Both the position numbers and the translations under genes were made by a program. A stretch of 64,000 bases of DNA, from NCBI GenBank assembly GCA_016081115.2, contig CM071925.1:14984441-15048440 (forward strand), given 5' to 3'. Numbering within the stretch: position 1 is the first letter of the stretch; every line of letters starts with the position of its first letter. This stretch comes from Rehmannia glutinosa (taxonomy: Eukaryota > Streptophyta > Magnoliopsida > Lamiales > Orobanchaceae). A model generated the notes under the pieces. That model searched no databases, was not told the origin of the DNA, and was given only the letters and a program-made list of their open reading frames with translations. Below, in pieces: positions 10,539 to 24,000 of the stretch.

Positions 10539-12204
10539 TTAGCTGCAAGACGGCTGAATCCAGCAGACTTACTCCAACCTGATGTGAGATGGCTAAGAGA
10601 CCATCCACCTGAGTTAATCATTGGAGATGTCAGAGATGGCATAAGAACCAGATCCAGAGCACAACATGAAGCAATGTTCACTTTTTTTATTTCCCAAATA
10701 GAACTTAAAGATGTGTCACAAGCATTGAAAGACACACATCGGATTCAGGCCATGCAAGAAGAGCTTAATCAGTTTGAGAGAAACAAAGTATAGGAATTAG
10801 TTCAAAGGCCAACCCACCAAAATGTTATTGGTACTAAGTGGGTATTCATAAACAAGATGAATGAGGAAGGATCTGTTGTCAGAAACAAAGCAAGATTGGT
10901 AGCCAAAGGGTATTGCCAAGAAGAAGGTATAGATTTTGATGAAACCTTTGCTCCAGTTGCCAGATTGGAAGCAATAAGGATATTTCTTGCCTATGTTGCA
11001 CATAAGAACTTCACTGTATATCAAATGGATATGAAGATTGCATTTCGAACGGATCGTTAAAAGAAGAAGTCTATGTTGAACAACCTCCGTGTTTTGAGCG
11101 TAAAACTATTGGAGATAAGGTCTACAAGCTCAAGAAGGCATTGTATGGATTGAAACAAGCACCAAGAGCATGGTATGATACATTGTCTCAGTTTCTAATT
11201 GACAATGGATTCACCAAAGGCAAGGTTGACAGAACACTCTTCAAAATTCAAGATGGAGAGAGTATACTGCTTGTTCAAATATATGTGATGATATCATCTT
11301 TGGATCCACAAACAAAGAGTTGTGTGACAAGTTCTCAAACCTCATGCAAGGCAAATTTGAGATGAGCATGATGGGAGAGCTGACTTTCTTCTTAGGACTT
11401 CAAGTCAAACAATTGAAGGATGGAACCTTCATAAGCCAAACCAAGTATACCAGAGATTTAATGAAGAAATTTGGTATGGAAGAAAAATCATTTGTGGAAA
11501 TCCCAATGAATACATCAGTTAAGATGGATATGGATGCATATGGCAAAGTTGTTGATCATACAAGATATAGAGCCCTCATTGGATCATTGCTCTATTTAAC
11601 AGCAAGCAGGCCAGACATCACCTTTGTTGTAGGTGTATGTGCTAGATTTCAATCTGCACCAAAAGAAAGTCTCATGATTGCAGCTAAGAGAATCCTAAGG
11701 TATTTGAAGGGATGCCAAGAAGTTGGCTTATGGTATCCAAACGAAGGAGGATTCAAGCTGGTAGGATACTCAGACCCATATTATGCTGGATGTAGAGTTG
11801 GCAGGAAGAGTACATCAGGAACATGTCAAATCCTTGGAAACAAATTAGTTTCTTGGTTCAACAAGAAACAAAATTCAATAGCTACATCCACAACTGAAGC
11901 AGAGTAGATAGTCATGGAAGTCATTTGTGCCCAAGTCTTATGGATGAGACAGCAGCTGAGAGACTATGATATAGAAGAAAGAGAGATTCCAATTATGTGT
12001 GATAACACTAGTGCTATTGCAATCACTCAGAATCCAGTGTTGCACTCAAATACAAAGCACATCGATGTCAGATATCATTTTATAAGAGATCATGTTGAGA
12101 AAAAAGACATCATTTGGGAATACATCTCAATTGATAAGCAGTTAGCTGACATATTCACAAAGCCCTTATGTGAATCGAGATTTGAAGACTTAAGAATGAG
12201 CTAG
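10539..12204 (+). pseudogene. pol: Element D pol fragment: reverse transcriptase and RNase H
   Basis: The frame enters pol in the linker before reverse transcriptase (RRLNPADLLQPDVRWLRDHP) and continues through the copia RT: IGTKWVFINKMNEEGSVVRN near 10826, QMDMKIAF near 11020, LYGLKQAPRAWYDTLSQFL near 11140 and the YVDD region near 11281. RNase H follows to 12204, with KHIDVRYHFIRDHVEKKDI and ADIFTKPLCESRFEDL. Breaks seen: TAG for Trp at about 10791; a frameshift at about 11035; a one-base loss in the YVDD codons; TAG where Tyr is expected after STTEAE at about 11906; and a frameshift at the C-terminus. The protein would copy element RNA into DNA inside particles. Everything upstream (gag, protease, integrase) is absent because element E and rearranged sequence lie in front. 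Confidence 0.88.
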
Positions 12205-12782
12205 GGTAAATTGAGCTGAGTTAGGATACTCAGAAGACTCAATCAACAGAGACAAAAGAAGAGAGAATGAAAATGAGCAAGTTTCACATTTCAGCCAAGT
12301 GAAATAGCCTAGATGGGAAATCAACTGTATCGAGTTAGCTGACAGCTGAGTGATCTAATGTGAAGAGAGAAGCATAGTTAAGTCACGTTTGATGATAGCT
12401 GAATCATATATAAGCTAAGTGACAAAAAACACAGTTATTTTATGCGAACGGGAATGTTTTTAAGGATGACGTCAGCATAATTATGACTGTCTGTACAAAA
12501 GTTGCAGAGTAAAACACATGATTGGATATAAACGTTGTTGCATTTAATGCCGGGAAATTAATGCGGTTTTGAAGGATAAATCCTGACCGTCGATTTTGAT
12601 CAAGTTTTTCAAATTCCAAAAACCATCCTTTCAAGTCCAATATGTTTGAAAACATATTTTCTCTCTCCTCACAAAAACTCTCTTGTCTTCAACAAGCAAG
12701 AAAAACACTCTGCAAAAGTTCGAAAACCCTACTTTCTAAGACCAAGATTTTACGCACTTTTCACCGGTTATTTTCTCTTAAA
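12205..12782 (+). promoter_or_regulatory. Spacer with promoter-like block before the D aORF
   Basis: Between the RNase H end and the aORF are, in order: a purine-rich stretch with GCTGA repeats; CGGGAATG at 12450-12457; a perfect TGACGTCA palindrome at 12467-12474; an AT-rich box (AATATGTTTGAAAACATATTTT) at about 12636-12659; and a CT-rich leader (CTCTCTCCTCACAAAAACTC) from 12660. The same order recurs before the aORFs of A and B. Acting as a promoter for the aORF is inferred; TGACGTCA is the known core of bZIP/TGA-factor sites in plants. Confidence 0.5.
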
Positions 12783-13051
12783 ATCGAAGCAACTTATGAT
12801 TTTGTCAAGTTATCTGAGAAGATCCACTCAGGATCAATAGTGGACTTCAAAGGGATGGTGAAACAGGGTGCTGATGAAACCTTGGTGAAGAAAATTACAG
12901 AGAAACTCGAGAAGTCTGGTCTGAAGGACTTTCTCACTATGGAGTTTTCTCACACATATCTAGAGGAGGTCGTGATGTTCTATGTAAACGCGAAAGTGCA
13001 TGATGATGAGATTCACTCATCTATTCACAATAAGGCTATCAAGATCACTGC
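12783..13051 (+). pseudogene. Element D aORF, part 1 (N-terminal domain)
   Basis: Encodes the conserved N-terminus (ATYDFVKLSEKIHSGSIVDF, then KSGLKDFLTMEFSHTYLEEV) up to IHNKAIKITA. The initiator is changed: A and B have ATGGCACCA where D reads ATCGAAGCA at 12783. The frame stays open upstream to an ATG at 12642, but that ATG lies in the leader. The coding sequence stops at ACTGC (13047-13051), the target duplication of solo LTR X1, and resumes at 28542. Function unknown. No signal peptide is seen. Confidence 0.78.
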
Positions 13052-13320
13052 TGCTGTTAAGTTGGTTTTATACCAATGTATTGAGTGCTCTAGACTAGGA
13101 TTTTGCGTTGTTTTTGGGTATTTTAGTGTCGTTTGAGTCGAGTTTGTGGTCGTTTGAGAGTCGGGACTAATCTTGGAAGCCGAAATTGGTTAAAAACGAT
13201 GGAAAACGTGTTTGGACGGTAGAGATCGCATTTTAGAGACGGAAAAAGGGGAAAATATCGAGTAAGATCGAGCGCCGCAAACATTAAAAACCCAGCGCCA
13301 GCACATGGGTGGTCGAAATA
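13052..13320 (+). mobile_element. Solo LTR X1, first part (interrupted by element A)
   Basis: Starts TGCTGTTAAGTTGGTTTTAT after ACTGC. The same ACTGC is found after the other end at 28537-28541, which supports the boundaries (the exact start could be 13055, because CTGCTGC allows slippage). Sequence matches the reverse complement of about 33780-34025 (X2). It is cut at 13320 by element A, whose target duplication AAATA occupies 13316-13320. Confidence 0.82.
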
Positions 13321-14856
13321 TGTTAGGAATTTTATTGTTTAGATTTTGATGAATGCCATGTAAAACTTAGAATAGAAAGTTAGCTCCCCAATTCTTGCTT
13401 TGAAATGTATTGTAACAATTAGAGCTGGCTAAGCCGAGTTAAGTCGCCTACGCTCCAACTTGCAAGAAGACAATCAAGGCTTGAAGGAAAACTGTGTGAG
13501 ACAATTTGAGTACAACAAAGAAGAGACAGTGAACTCGATCAAGAAGCGGTGAGATACTGGTGAGTGGAACATCATCAAGTCAACTCAAGAGAAGCCAAGT
13601 CTCAAGTCAAGTGACGAGAAGAGTCATCCAATGATTGGAAGTCGACTCTAAGTCACCTTGGGAAAGCAAGGAAATGCGTCAAGTCGAGATAATCAGAAAA
13701 GAACCGTTGTATTTAAATCAAGAGATTTACTTAAACAAGTAATATCTCCATACTACCTTTCTTGGAGTGCTCGATCCCTTAAGCGTGCAAAAGAAATGAA
13801 CCAATGGGAAGCACTACACCGTGTCGAACTCGAAAAGGTGATAAAACATTTCATACGAGGAAATGGCAATTCCAAGAATCGCATACCAACGATCGCAAAG
13901 TGATTTTAAAAAATGAGCCTATCTCTTCAACGGGCAAATTTTTGAAAGTTCACTATAAAAGGCGAGGAGTTTGTTTGAGAAGGAAATGAATGACACACGT
14001 GAGATATACAAGCTTATCAAAATCGAAACATTCTCAATCCTCAAGCCTACATCTCAAGTACATCAATCCAACACTTACCTCGTGAAGGAAAGACAACTTC
14101 AATCGTTGAAGAGGAAAATATCGAAAAACAAGGGGTCTACATTCCAAGAAGGATTGTAGAAAGGTTCAAGGTCTGAACCAAGTCTTAAGCTTTTGGAGGG
14201 CTTCGTGATCAAATCCAAGGTGCTTGAGCAAGTGAGTCAGAGTAGCAAGCGCAAAACTGCCCCGTGAAGAAGCCGAGTCGCGAGAAGCCACCGAGTGATC
14301 AAGGCGTCGCCCTGATCGAGTCCCAAAGGATCAAGTCGGGCTGTTGTGATCAAGACTTTATCCGGATATTACCACTTTGTAAACCGATCATTACTTAGTG
14401 GATTCCTCCAGAGTTGGAGAAGAGAGGAGTAGAAGAATTACCCCATCTTCGAACCTCTATAAAAACTTTATCTTGTGTCATTTACATTTCAAAGATTTAA
14501 ATTTCTCGCACTTTTAATTGCTTATATCTCACGATAAATTTGCTATCCATTTGATAATCTATAAGTACTAAATCAAACTATAAAAACTTGCTTAATCAAG
14601 CTTAAGGGTGTTAAGTCTTCCGCTGAAAACAAAACCACAAATTGAAAGTCAAATTAAAGCCAACAAATTGAGTTACTCTATTAATGTACTCAAACCGAAG
14701 TCTGTTGAGAAATTAACTCTACCGAGTGACTAATTCGATCGGTCCATCAAGGACACAAATTGTAGAACTCAGAGATTTAAAAGGCCTAAATCGAAAATTT
14801 GCAAGGTTTATTCAACCCCCTTCTAAACCTTACACTTACACCCCTTGGGACCTACA
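13321..14856 (+). repeat. 5' LTR of element A
   Basis: TGTTAGGAATTTTATTG at the start, CTTGGGACCTACA at the end. TATA box TATAAAA at 13954-13960. The segment GGATTCCTCCAGAGTTGGAG near 14400 is shared with all A/B/D/E LTRs. As a 5' LTR it would promote the genomic RNA. Confidence 0.93.
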
Positions 14857-14858
14857 AG

Positions 14859-14870
14859 TGGTATCAGAGC
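14859..14870 (+). other. tRNA-Met primer-binding site, element A
   Basis: TGGTATCAGAGC begins two bases after the LTR end and is complementary to the 3' end of plant initiator tRNA-Met, the usual copia primer. It is intact. Confidence 0.92.
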
Positions 14871-14985
14871 GGTTGGTTCATTGAACCCTCCGCACCGGTT
14901 ATGAACTAGATCTCCAAACTTTTCAAAAGTCCGCTTTAGTACTTAAGCTTTCAAAACTCTTTTCTATCATTAAAAAGTCATTATC

Positions 14986-17300
14986 ATGGAAGCAAATCTA
15001 ACACACATTCCTATGTTCACTATTGAAGAATTTGATGATTGGAAAATTCAGATGTGCTCATCTATCAAAGATTACATGATGAGATGTGGATAGTAATAGA
15101 AGATGGGCCTCTGCAAATATTAAAGGTGAACACAAATTGCATCACGAAGAGTTGCAAATTGAAGGGGAAGAAGATGCAAAGACTGACAGTCATGGTTGAA
15201 AACCAAGAACCGAGTGGACAAATGATGATGAAAGAGATACAACCCGACAATGTAGCCAAGGACATCCTGTGACAAAACCTTGGACAAAGCCATGTTCAAT
15301 AAAGTCAAATCTTGCAAAACGGCTAAGGAAATGGGACAAGCCGACATTAATTTGTGAAGGCTCGAGCAAATCAAAGAAAACAAACTATCGTGGTTGTACA
15401 AAAATTTGAGAACTTTAAAATGATCTCAGGAGAAAACCTGGATCAACTAGATGCTCGATTTACGTAAATCACAAATGAGTCGTCTACACTTGGAAAGGAA
15501 TATACGAGTATGAAATGTGTATGAAGATCCCTGAAAAGTCTTCCGGTGAATGGGAGATGAAGGTCATGGCATTGAGACACTCCATGGACCTATCTAAGAC
15601 ATCCAATCATGAGCTATTCTCGCACCTCAAAGCCTACGAGTTTGAGCCGAGAAGGAAAGACAGGAAGAGACAGACTCCAAAAAAATTGCTCTAGTTGTCA
15701 AAGATGGAAGGAGAGCCGAGGTCAAAGAGGCAATTGACCCGAAGAAATAGCCCTAATGGTTAAAAGATTTAACAAATTCTTTAACAAGAACTACAAGAGA
15801 GGAAAGGGTGAATCCTCCGTAAGACACTCGGCTCCCTCCAAATCAAGGGATGATAGGCCAACCAAGAGGATGATCATCAACAAGTTGAGTATCAAAGGGC
15901 GACAACTCAAGAATAGAAAGAGCTGTTCAAAAGGCTGAATATCTATGTTGGAATTGTAGACAACCATGTCACTATGCCATTGATCGCTCATATCCTCGTA
16001 GTCAACAAGTACGTAAACGAAGAAGAAAGAAAGGTCTTTGAGAGAAAGAAGACAAGAGAAGAAAAAGGCAATGATGGCGGCAGAGACGGCCGAGATGCCT
16101 AAGTCGTCGGAGACACTGACTCAAGAAAGCAATGAAGCCGACTACACAAGTGACTGAAGAAGAAGCCTTGACCGCTTAATGGCCAAAGAACAAGATCAAG
16201 AAGATGAGGTACAATCTAACTCAACAAACTCGACACTAGTAGTGATAGTGATGTGACACACACACTTCATCACCCACTCGATCTCTATGATTCATTAGGC
16301 AAAATGATGAAAGACTTTGAGCACATTAAAACCTCACACACACTATTGAATGAGGAAAACAAATTTACTCAAAAATCAAAACTCAAAGTCGACTCAAGGA
16401 GCCGAGTACTCTAAGTCAAATAGCCGATGAGAATAAAAGTTTAAAGGCTGAAAATGCTAAATTAATAAGCAGAAATTGTCGCTATAGAAAAGAGGGAGAA
16501 TGACCTCAAAAATGTTATTGCCTCATTCACTAAGGCATCTAAATCATTGGATGATCTTATTATGAGTCAAAGAGAATGTGGAGACAAGACAGCTTAGATT
16601 CAATTCCTTTGTGCCATGTCAAACCTCGTGGAGTAATCTTGGAAAAAGGATCTTCAAGTCATGAAGAGTCCGAAAAATCCAAAACTCTAAATGATACACA
16701 CACTTTCAATCCAAAGCACAATACTAAGCAAACTGGCCTTGGTTACAAAGGAAAAGAAAAATGGCCGGTTGAGAGTGCTTTGTAAGGATACCGAGAAGAG
16801 ATTCATGAGTCCTCAAACAGACTCCAAACAAAAATACTCTGTAAAGAAGAAGCAGAGCTACCAAAAATCCTTAAAACTCATAAAAGAAATACATATGATG
16901 GGAATGGTAGAAAATATCCAAGCCAAGTCGATTGGAATAATGTGAACTATCCCCAGACTTATGGAATACAAGCCCAAATGGCAAAGGCCTAACTCAACAA
17001 AGGCCATTCCAAAAGTATAAGAGCTTTCATCAAAGACACATATGCACCTAGGCACTACACTCAAAGACACCACAATTACCCAAGAAAGGCAATTGCTAAA
17101 ACATACACGCAGTATACGACAAAAGAGACAAATTGATGAACCTATAATCCCCAAGCAATTTGCCAGGATTGATTATGATTATGGCATCGATAGATGGCAA
17201 CCTCTTAGAGTCAAATCATTTGGCTATAGGTTGGTTGGATCATCTTATAATTCTAACCCCTCAGACCCGAGACAAGAATGGGTACCTAAAACTTGATTTC
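14986..17300 (+). pseudogene. gag: Element A gag, frameshifted
   Basis: ATG at 14986 opens MEANLTHIPMFTIEEFDDWK. The expected capsid sequence follows in several frames (NVAKDIL near 15250, TLDKAMFNKVKSCKT near 15285, then KFENFKMISGENLDQLDARF near 15405). A zinc-knuckle-like sequence at 15946-15987 reads CWNCRQPCHYAIDR, where the last Cys of the CX2CX4HX4C pattern is Arg. A Lys/Asn-rich region follows, and a basic linker (FARIDYDYGIDRWQPLRV near 17161) leads to protease. Gag would assemble the particle and bind RNA. At least ten frame changes break it; many sit where B or D has CAG or CTG. Confidence 0.8.
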
Positions 17301-17329
17301 CTTGATTGCAGTTCATGAGGAAGTGAAAG

Positions 17330-20300
17330 TGCCAAGGAACCTGGTACATGGATAGTGGTTGTTCCGGACATATGACAGAAATAAGAGAAATGTCAAAATT
17401 CAAGGAAGTCAAAGGAGCAAAAGTCATATTTGGAGGAAATGAAGCTCCTGGTGAAATAAGAGGTAATCGGATCCATCAAAAGAAATGGTTTAGAAATCAC
17501 AGATGTTGCATATGTTGAAGGACTAAACTTCAATTTACTAAGCATCACCAACTCGTGACAAGGGCTACAATGTTGGATTCAATATGGGCATATGTCAAAT
17601 CAAAAGCATTGAATCAAATGAAGTGGTACCGCAAGGATGTAGACAGAAGAATATGTATGTAGTGGATTGGTCAACCGCAACACCCAAAGACTGCCTACTA
17701 GCAAAGAGCACAACTGAATCAAGTTGGTCGTGGCACAAAAAGCCGAGTCACCCGAACTTCAAAACAATTAACAAACTAGCAAGAAGTCATCTTGTGGAAG
17801 GACTTCCGCACTTCGGTATACAAGAAGGAGAGTATATGTGATGCATGTCGAGGAAGGAAAACAAATCAAGTCGCGTGCTCAAAGAAAAGACATGTCCATC
17901 CTCAACAAGAATATGATCCGCTAGCCATATGGATCTATTTGGCCCAAAGTGGAACCAAAGCAAGCATAAGTGGAAAGAAATACACCCTGGTGGTAGTAGA
18001 TGACTACTCAAGATATACATGGACAATATTCATGTGCAAGAAGAAAGAAACTCTACAAAAGCTACCACAAAATTGATGAAGAGGATACAAAATGAGAAGA
18101 GTCAAACCATTATCAAAATAAGATCGATAGAGAGAACCGAGTTTGTCAATGGAATAATAACTCGCATTGTATTGAGAATGGTATTGGTCATGAATCGGTC
18201 AGCCAAGGACTCCACAATGAGAATGGAATTGCGAAAAGAAGAAATAGAACCTCAAAGAAGAAGAAGGACCATGTTAGTGAAGCAGGGTTACCAAAAAGAT
18301 TTTGGGGTCAAGCAATCAACACATACCGCTACACCCGTAAATCAGATGTATGATAAATAGGCGGTGACAAAGACTCCTATGAGATCCGGACTGGAAGAAA
18401 ACCAAATGTTGCATATTTCAGGATATTTGGATGTAAATGCTTCATCCACAATAATGGCAAGGACAACCTAAAGGCTTTTGATGCTAAAGTCGATGAGGGT
18501 ATCTTCTTAGATACTCAAATGAAAGCAAAGCCTGAGAATACTCAACAAAAGAACTATGGTTACAGAAGAATCCATTCATGTAGTATTCGATGAGCCAAAC
18601 ATAAATGGAGAAGACATTGAAGAGTCGGTGATAAGCCAAACATCCAACCTCACGAGAAGAGTCCCATCTTTTGGTCAAGTCAAGGGGATTATCAATTCGA
18701 GAAGAAGATGAGATAGCTGAATCTCAAAAACTGAAAATCTACGGTGAGTGATTACGAGAGAGTCGACCTCAAAGAACATAACCGCAAGTCGATCAATCCA
18801 GCCTAACTTACTTCAACCTCGACGTAAGATGGCCGAGAGACCATCCACGGAGTAACTTGTCATTGGAGACATGAGAGAAGGTGTCAAGACAAGATCGTAA
18901 CTCAACAAGAAGCAATGTTCACATGCTTCATCTCGCAGATAGAGCCCAAAGATGTGTCACAAGCATTGATGACACACATTGGATTCAAGCTATGCAAGAA
19001 GAGTGAATCGGTTTGAGAGAAATAAAGTATGGGAATTAGTACAAAGACCCATACATCAAAATGTTATTGGAACCAAATGGGTATTCGTAAATAAGATGAA
19101 CGAGGAAGGTTACGTGGTAAGAAACAAAGCAAGATTGGTAGCCAAAGGATATTGCCAAGAAGAAGGAATAGATTTTGATGAAACATTTGCTCCTCGTAGC
19201 AAGATTGGAAGCTATAAGGATGTTTCTTGCCTATGCAACTCACAAAAATTTCATTGTATATCAAATGGATGTAAAAAGTGCATTCCTAAATGGCTTATTG
19301 GAAGAAGAAGTGTATGTTGAACAACCTCCAGGATTTGAGCAGAAGACTCTTGGAGACAAAGTATACAAACTCAAGAAAGCCTGTGCGGATTGAAACAGGC
19401 ACCCAGAGCATGGTATGATACCCCCGTCACAATTCCCGATCGAAAATGGATTCACAAAAGGAAAAGTAGATAGAACACTTTTAATTCAAGACAAGAAGAG
19501 TATCCGCTTGTTCAAGTATATGTGGATGACATCATTTTTGGATCCACTAACAAAGAGTCTGTGTGAAAAATTCTCAAACCTCATGCAAAGCAAATTTGAA
19601 ATGAGCATGATGGGAGAGGCGACATTCTTCTTCCTTGGACTTCAAGTGAAACAATTTGAAGGATGGAACCTTCATAAGTCAAACAAAATACACCAGAGAT
19701 TTAATGAAGAAATTTGGTATGGAGGAGAAGTCTTCTCGTAAAAATACCAATGAACACATCACCAAAATGGACATGGATGCAGATGGCAAGCTGTAGATCA
19801 AACAAGATACAGAGAAGCACTTATGGATCATGCTCTATCTCACAATACTAGCGAGCCGGACATCACCTTTCTTTGTAGGTGTATGTGCAAGATTTCAATC
19901 TGCTCCAAAAGAGAGCCATATGACCGCAACTAAGAGAATATTGAGATACTTAAAAGGAAGCCAAGAAGTAGGGCTATGGTATCCAAAGGAAGGTGGATTC
20001 AAGCTAATTGGCTATTCGGACTGACTATCTTTGGATGCAGAGTGGACAGAAAAGTACTTCGTGCACATGTCAAATGCTTGGAAACAGACTAATTTCTGGT
20101 TTAGCAAGAAGCAAAACTCAATAGCCACCTCTGGTGGAGAATACATACTGCGGCAAAACATTGTTGGCCCAAGTCCTATGGATGAGACAAAGAATGTGAG
20201 AGATTATGAAGTTGAAGAAAAAGAAATACCAATCATGTGTGATAACACAAGTGCCATTGCAATCACTCAAAATCTGTGTTGCACTCAAGAACAAAACATA

Positions 20301-20465
20301 TAGATGTCGATATCATTTCATAAGAGATCATGTTGAAAAGAAGGACATTATCCTGGAATATATCTCAACCGACAAGCAACTAGCCGACATCTTCACAAAA
20401 CCATTATGTGAGTCAAGATTTGAAGAACTCAAACATGAGTTAGGGCTAATTGAGCTAAGCCGAGA
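17330..20465 (+). pseudogene. pol: Element A pol: protease, integrase, RT, RNase H, frameshifted
   Basis: Domains in copia order. Protease has its catalytic DSG at 17351-17359 (WYMDSGCSGHMT). The integrase zinc region is visible as HPNFKTINKLARSH near 17750 and CDAC at about 17839. The first catalytic Asp lies in a HMDLFGP-like string near 17925; the second Asp region (IRSIERTEF near 18120) and the Glu region are damaged. RT runs from about 18930 with KWVFVNKMNEEGYVVRNKAR and an intact YVDD at 19519-19530. RNase H spans about 19980-20460, with DIFTKPLCESRFEELKHELG near the end. Many single-base changes break the frame, so no complete polyprotein is encoded as written. Confidence 0.86.
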
Positions 20466-21023
20466 CACGAAGAATCAAAGAAAAGAAATGGAACAGAAAG
20501 AAGGTGAAAAAGAGTCAAGACAAAATCACCAAGAAAAATGTTGATCGGAAAGTCGGCTATACCAAGTCACCGGTGAGTCGAGTCACTAAGAGAAATGTGA
20601 GAAGCAGAGAGTTAAATCGCCTAAGAGATAAGCTGATTAACTTATGAGCAAAGTGACAAAAACGCAATGCTTTTGACTTAAGCGGGAATGTTTTAAGAGA
20701 CACGTCAAAGATAATGATGATGTGTACGACAAAAAGCGCACACCAAGCCTATGATTGGATATAAATCTTTGCCGCATTAAATACGAGACATGAATCGCTC
20801 AATATGCGTCACGAAATCCAAGCCGTTGATTTCGATCACGATTCAAAAACCGTCTGCACGTCCTTTCATAAACCATATTTAAACCATTTCCGTCCGCTTT
20901 CTCTCTCACACTTCTAAAAACTGTTCAATCTCTCTCTCTCTCAAAAAGCAAAGGCAAACACTCTCGAAACCCTATCAACCTTCAAATCAAATTCCTGAAT
21001 TTCTCTTGAAATTAGTCTAAGAA
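20466..21023 (+). promoter_or_regulatory. Spacer with promoter-like block before the A aORF
   Basis: Same layout as before the D and B aORFs: GCGGGAATG at about 20692; ACACGTCA at 20700-20707, a degraded form of TGACGTCA; a TATA-like string (CATATTTAAACC) at about 20874; then a strongly CT-rich leader with TCTCTCTCTCTC at 20931-20942. It leads to the ATG at 21024. A promoter role is inferred from conservation and motif order. Confidence 0.45.
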
Positions 21024-24000
21024 ATGGCACCAACTTATGACTTTACCAAGTTGGGAAAACAAATCCACACCGGTTCGACCGTGGATTTCGACTTTAATGG
21101 TGAAGCAGGGTCCGACGACACCCTGGTGAAGAAAATCGCGGAGAAGTTAGAAACGCCAGGATCAAAACCGTTTCTAACGCTGGAATATCCTATGACCTAT
21201 GTAGAGGAGGTCGCACAATTCTACGTGAATGCTTGAGATTCACGACGAAGGAATCAAGTCATCTGTTCACGGGAAGCACTGACTATCACCGCAAGGATTT
21301 GCTGAATATTGCTCACTACCGCAGAGGGAGCATCCGAGATTAAGGAGGCCGATGTAAACTTGGTGAAGCATGGAAAGAAATAGCCAAGCCCGACGTTGTC
21401 TGACAAAATAATATACACAGCGAAACAAGAGATCACTGAAGGAGGATTATCACAAATTGTTGGACATTGTTGCCAAGTGTATCGACATCAAATTTGGGCT
21501 TTGACCAACTCACAAAGGCAAAATTGATTGTTATGGCCGCAATAATCGAAGAAAAGAAGATAAACCGGGCTGAGTTTATCTACACAGCAGACTCTGCCGT
21601 AACGTAGAAACAAGTCCTTCAAAGAAGATGGGTCATTTGGAGGATCTCTGGGATATGGCCTGGTGATTGGCCGGCTATGGAGGTGAAAGGAGTACCTCTT
21701 AGACATGGGAAGGCTTTCCATGTTAACAAGAAAATGTTGAGCTAACCTCTCCGGTGCTCGGAAGCGAGCTTACGCCAAAGAGAGCGACACGGTGAGGGGA
21801 ATCGGTGACCCCAAGACACACCGCTTCCTCTCCAACCAAGAAGAAACGCCCTGCAAAGAAAGAAAACCAAACATGCTCCGCCCTGCAAAGAGTCACCGCC
21901 CTGCAGCGCCAGCCGGGTGGGCCGAAAAGGACTCACAAATTCCTTCTATGATCGTCAAAAAAGAGGAGAACCGAGAAGCCAAGACGGGCTCCTCGTAAAC
22001 AAACACAAGCACGCCCCGCCCGCCAAGACTCAGAGGACACCGTCTCTCGAACCGTAAATCCCTCGGTACAAACTAAGAGACGAAGAAGACTTGTAAAGCA
22101 ATCCGAACAGGAGAAACCGGTGAGTCACTACTCGGCTAGCACAAATACCGGAGACTACCGAGAAGTAGAGTCTCCGGATGTAGTTGATGAAACGGCCAAG
22201 TCTATTTGAAGGTGATCGTTGAGAGGCAACTCAAGACACATTTGTAGCTCACACCAAACTCAAGAAGAACCGGCCCAAACAGATAGTGGGTAATGATCCT
22301 ATCTCCACCTTACCCGGACATCCAAAATCGCCTGCGTGAGTGGAGAAAATGGAAGTTGAGCAAGTCGAGGAACAGTTCAACGGCTGAATTCATAGAAGAA
22401 GAAGAGGAACTGCTAAATTTCCTTCGACTATCTCTTTGTGCTCCCACTCTAGATGAAGACAACCGCATGGATATTCTCGCAGATCTACAAGGACGAGGGG
22501 AGAGAGCAAAGCAAGTGAAGAAGCCGAAGCACGCGAGAAGGCAAGTATCCGCCCCTATCTCCGGCACCACGAACACTTCCATCCTCTCCTTGATGTCTTC
22601 TCCGAAAGTGACGAGGAACGAGAGAATGTCCGCTACGAGAAGAATTGCAGATGCAAAGCAAGCATTGCGTGAATCAAGAATCCTTCACGAGCAAAGACTG
22701 GTGGAGGACCAGGAGAGTCCTCGAACAATTTTGAAATCGATCCAATGGGAGTGGTTCAAACAAATAGCCACCGATGTTCCGCTTACCACTTCCCCAGCCT
22801 AACTCGGAAGAAGGCGATAAGGAGATGGCGATGAAACCGGGCTGAAGTGGGGACCCCGGTCGAGCCAACCCCTATTGAAGGTGTGCCACCACCGCCCCAA
22901 CGGCCGAACCATCATTTGCAACAAGGGAGTTTGGAGACGAGTGACCCCACTCCAAGTCACTCAGTGGTGCGACAGTGAGGGGAAACTCCTCCACCTGCGG
23001 CCAAGGTCGGAGGATCTGCAGATGACTCCACAAAGAATGTAGGAGGCGAAGCAAAGAAAACTCAAACACAAGAAGAACAAAGAAGTTACCATCAACGAAG
23101 CTCAGGCAGATTGAGAGGCTGTCTCGAGGTGCCAACCGCTCGAAGGCTAATGACGCGCCGATGCGAGGCACTGAGAAGGAATGTACTGGGAGTTAACACT
23201 GGCGATGAAAGTGCAATCCATGGGGTTGAGACTCAATGGATGCCACCGTAGAAGACCCTAAGACATTGTGACACCGTCGAAAGGGAGGACAAGGCCTCGC
23301 AGCAAAGAGAGACGGGATTGGAGGAAATGAAGGCCCACGGGAGGTTGAGACTTCCCGGGGTAACACAACAAGTGGAGAACATCCCTCCCGCAACCATCGA
23401 TCCATCTCGAGAAGGAGATCGGCGCACTTCATGATTCCCTGTGACAACCACGATGTCACCTTCCGGGATCGAAGGCGAAGAAAGAAAAGTCGAGTCTACT
23501 CCCGACAAATCCAAAAGACTCAAGTGCGGATGTTCCAGGCACGAGCAAGTCGATCCCAAGACTACTCGTCGGACCTTTAATTTTGATGATGAGCCACCAA
23601 TGGAAATCTCATCATCGTCCGATGACGCTCGATAAGGCCGAGGACCGACTCTACTCAAAAGGAGAAATCATTTTGAGACCAACGAAGTGTTAAGACAAAT
23701 TGAGGCTCGCCAAGCGAGTCCTCATCGCACCACAAAACCGGGTGAACCGAGACCACCGCTCGGCTCCTCAAGCTACACCGTGGATCGATTCCCAAAAGAA
23801 CTTCACGCCCACCGCTTATCATCGAACAAATCCCGGATGGCGGTGATGAATCCTTTGTGGAATCTTTCCCTTTCTCACCGGAGATACGAGAACTCCACGA
23901 AGAGTCGAAAATGAGCAAGCACGCTATCACAGACCAGCTCCTGTTTTTCACTCAGGCACCATTGTTCGATCGACTTCGATTTCGACGTTTGTATGGCCAT

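Noticed and set aside
14859..14870. tRNA gene
   Set aside because: Only the 12-base primer-binding complement of tRNA-Met is present; there is no tRNA fold.
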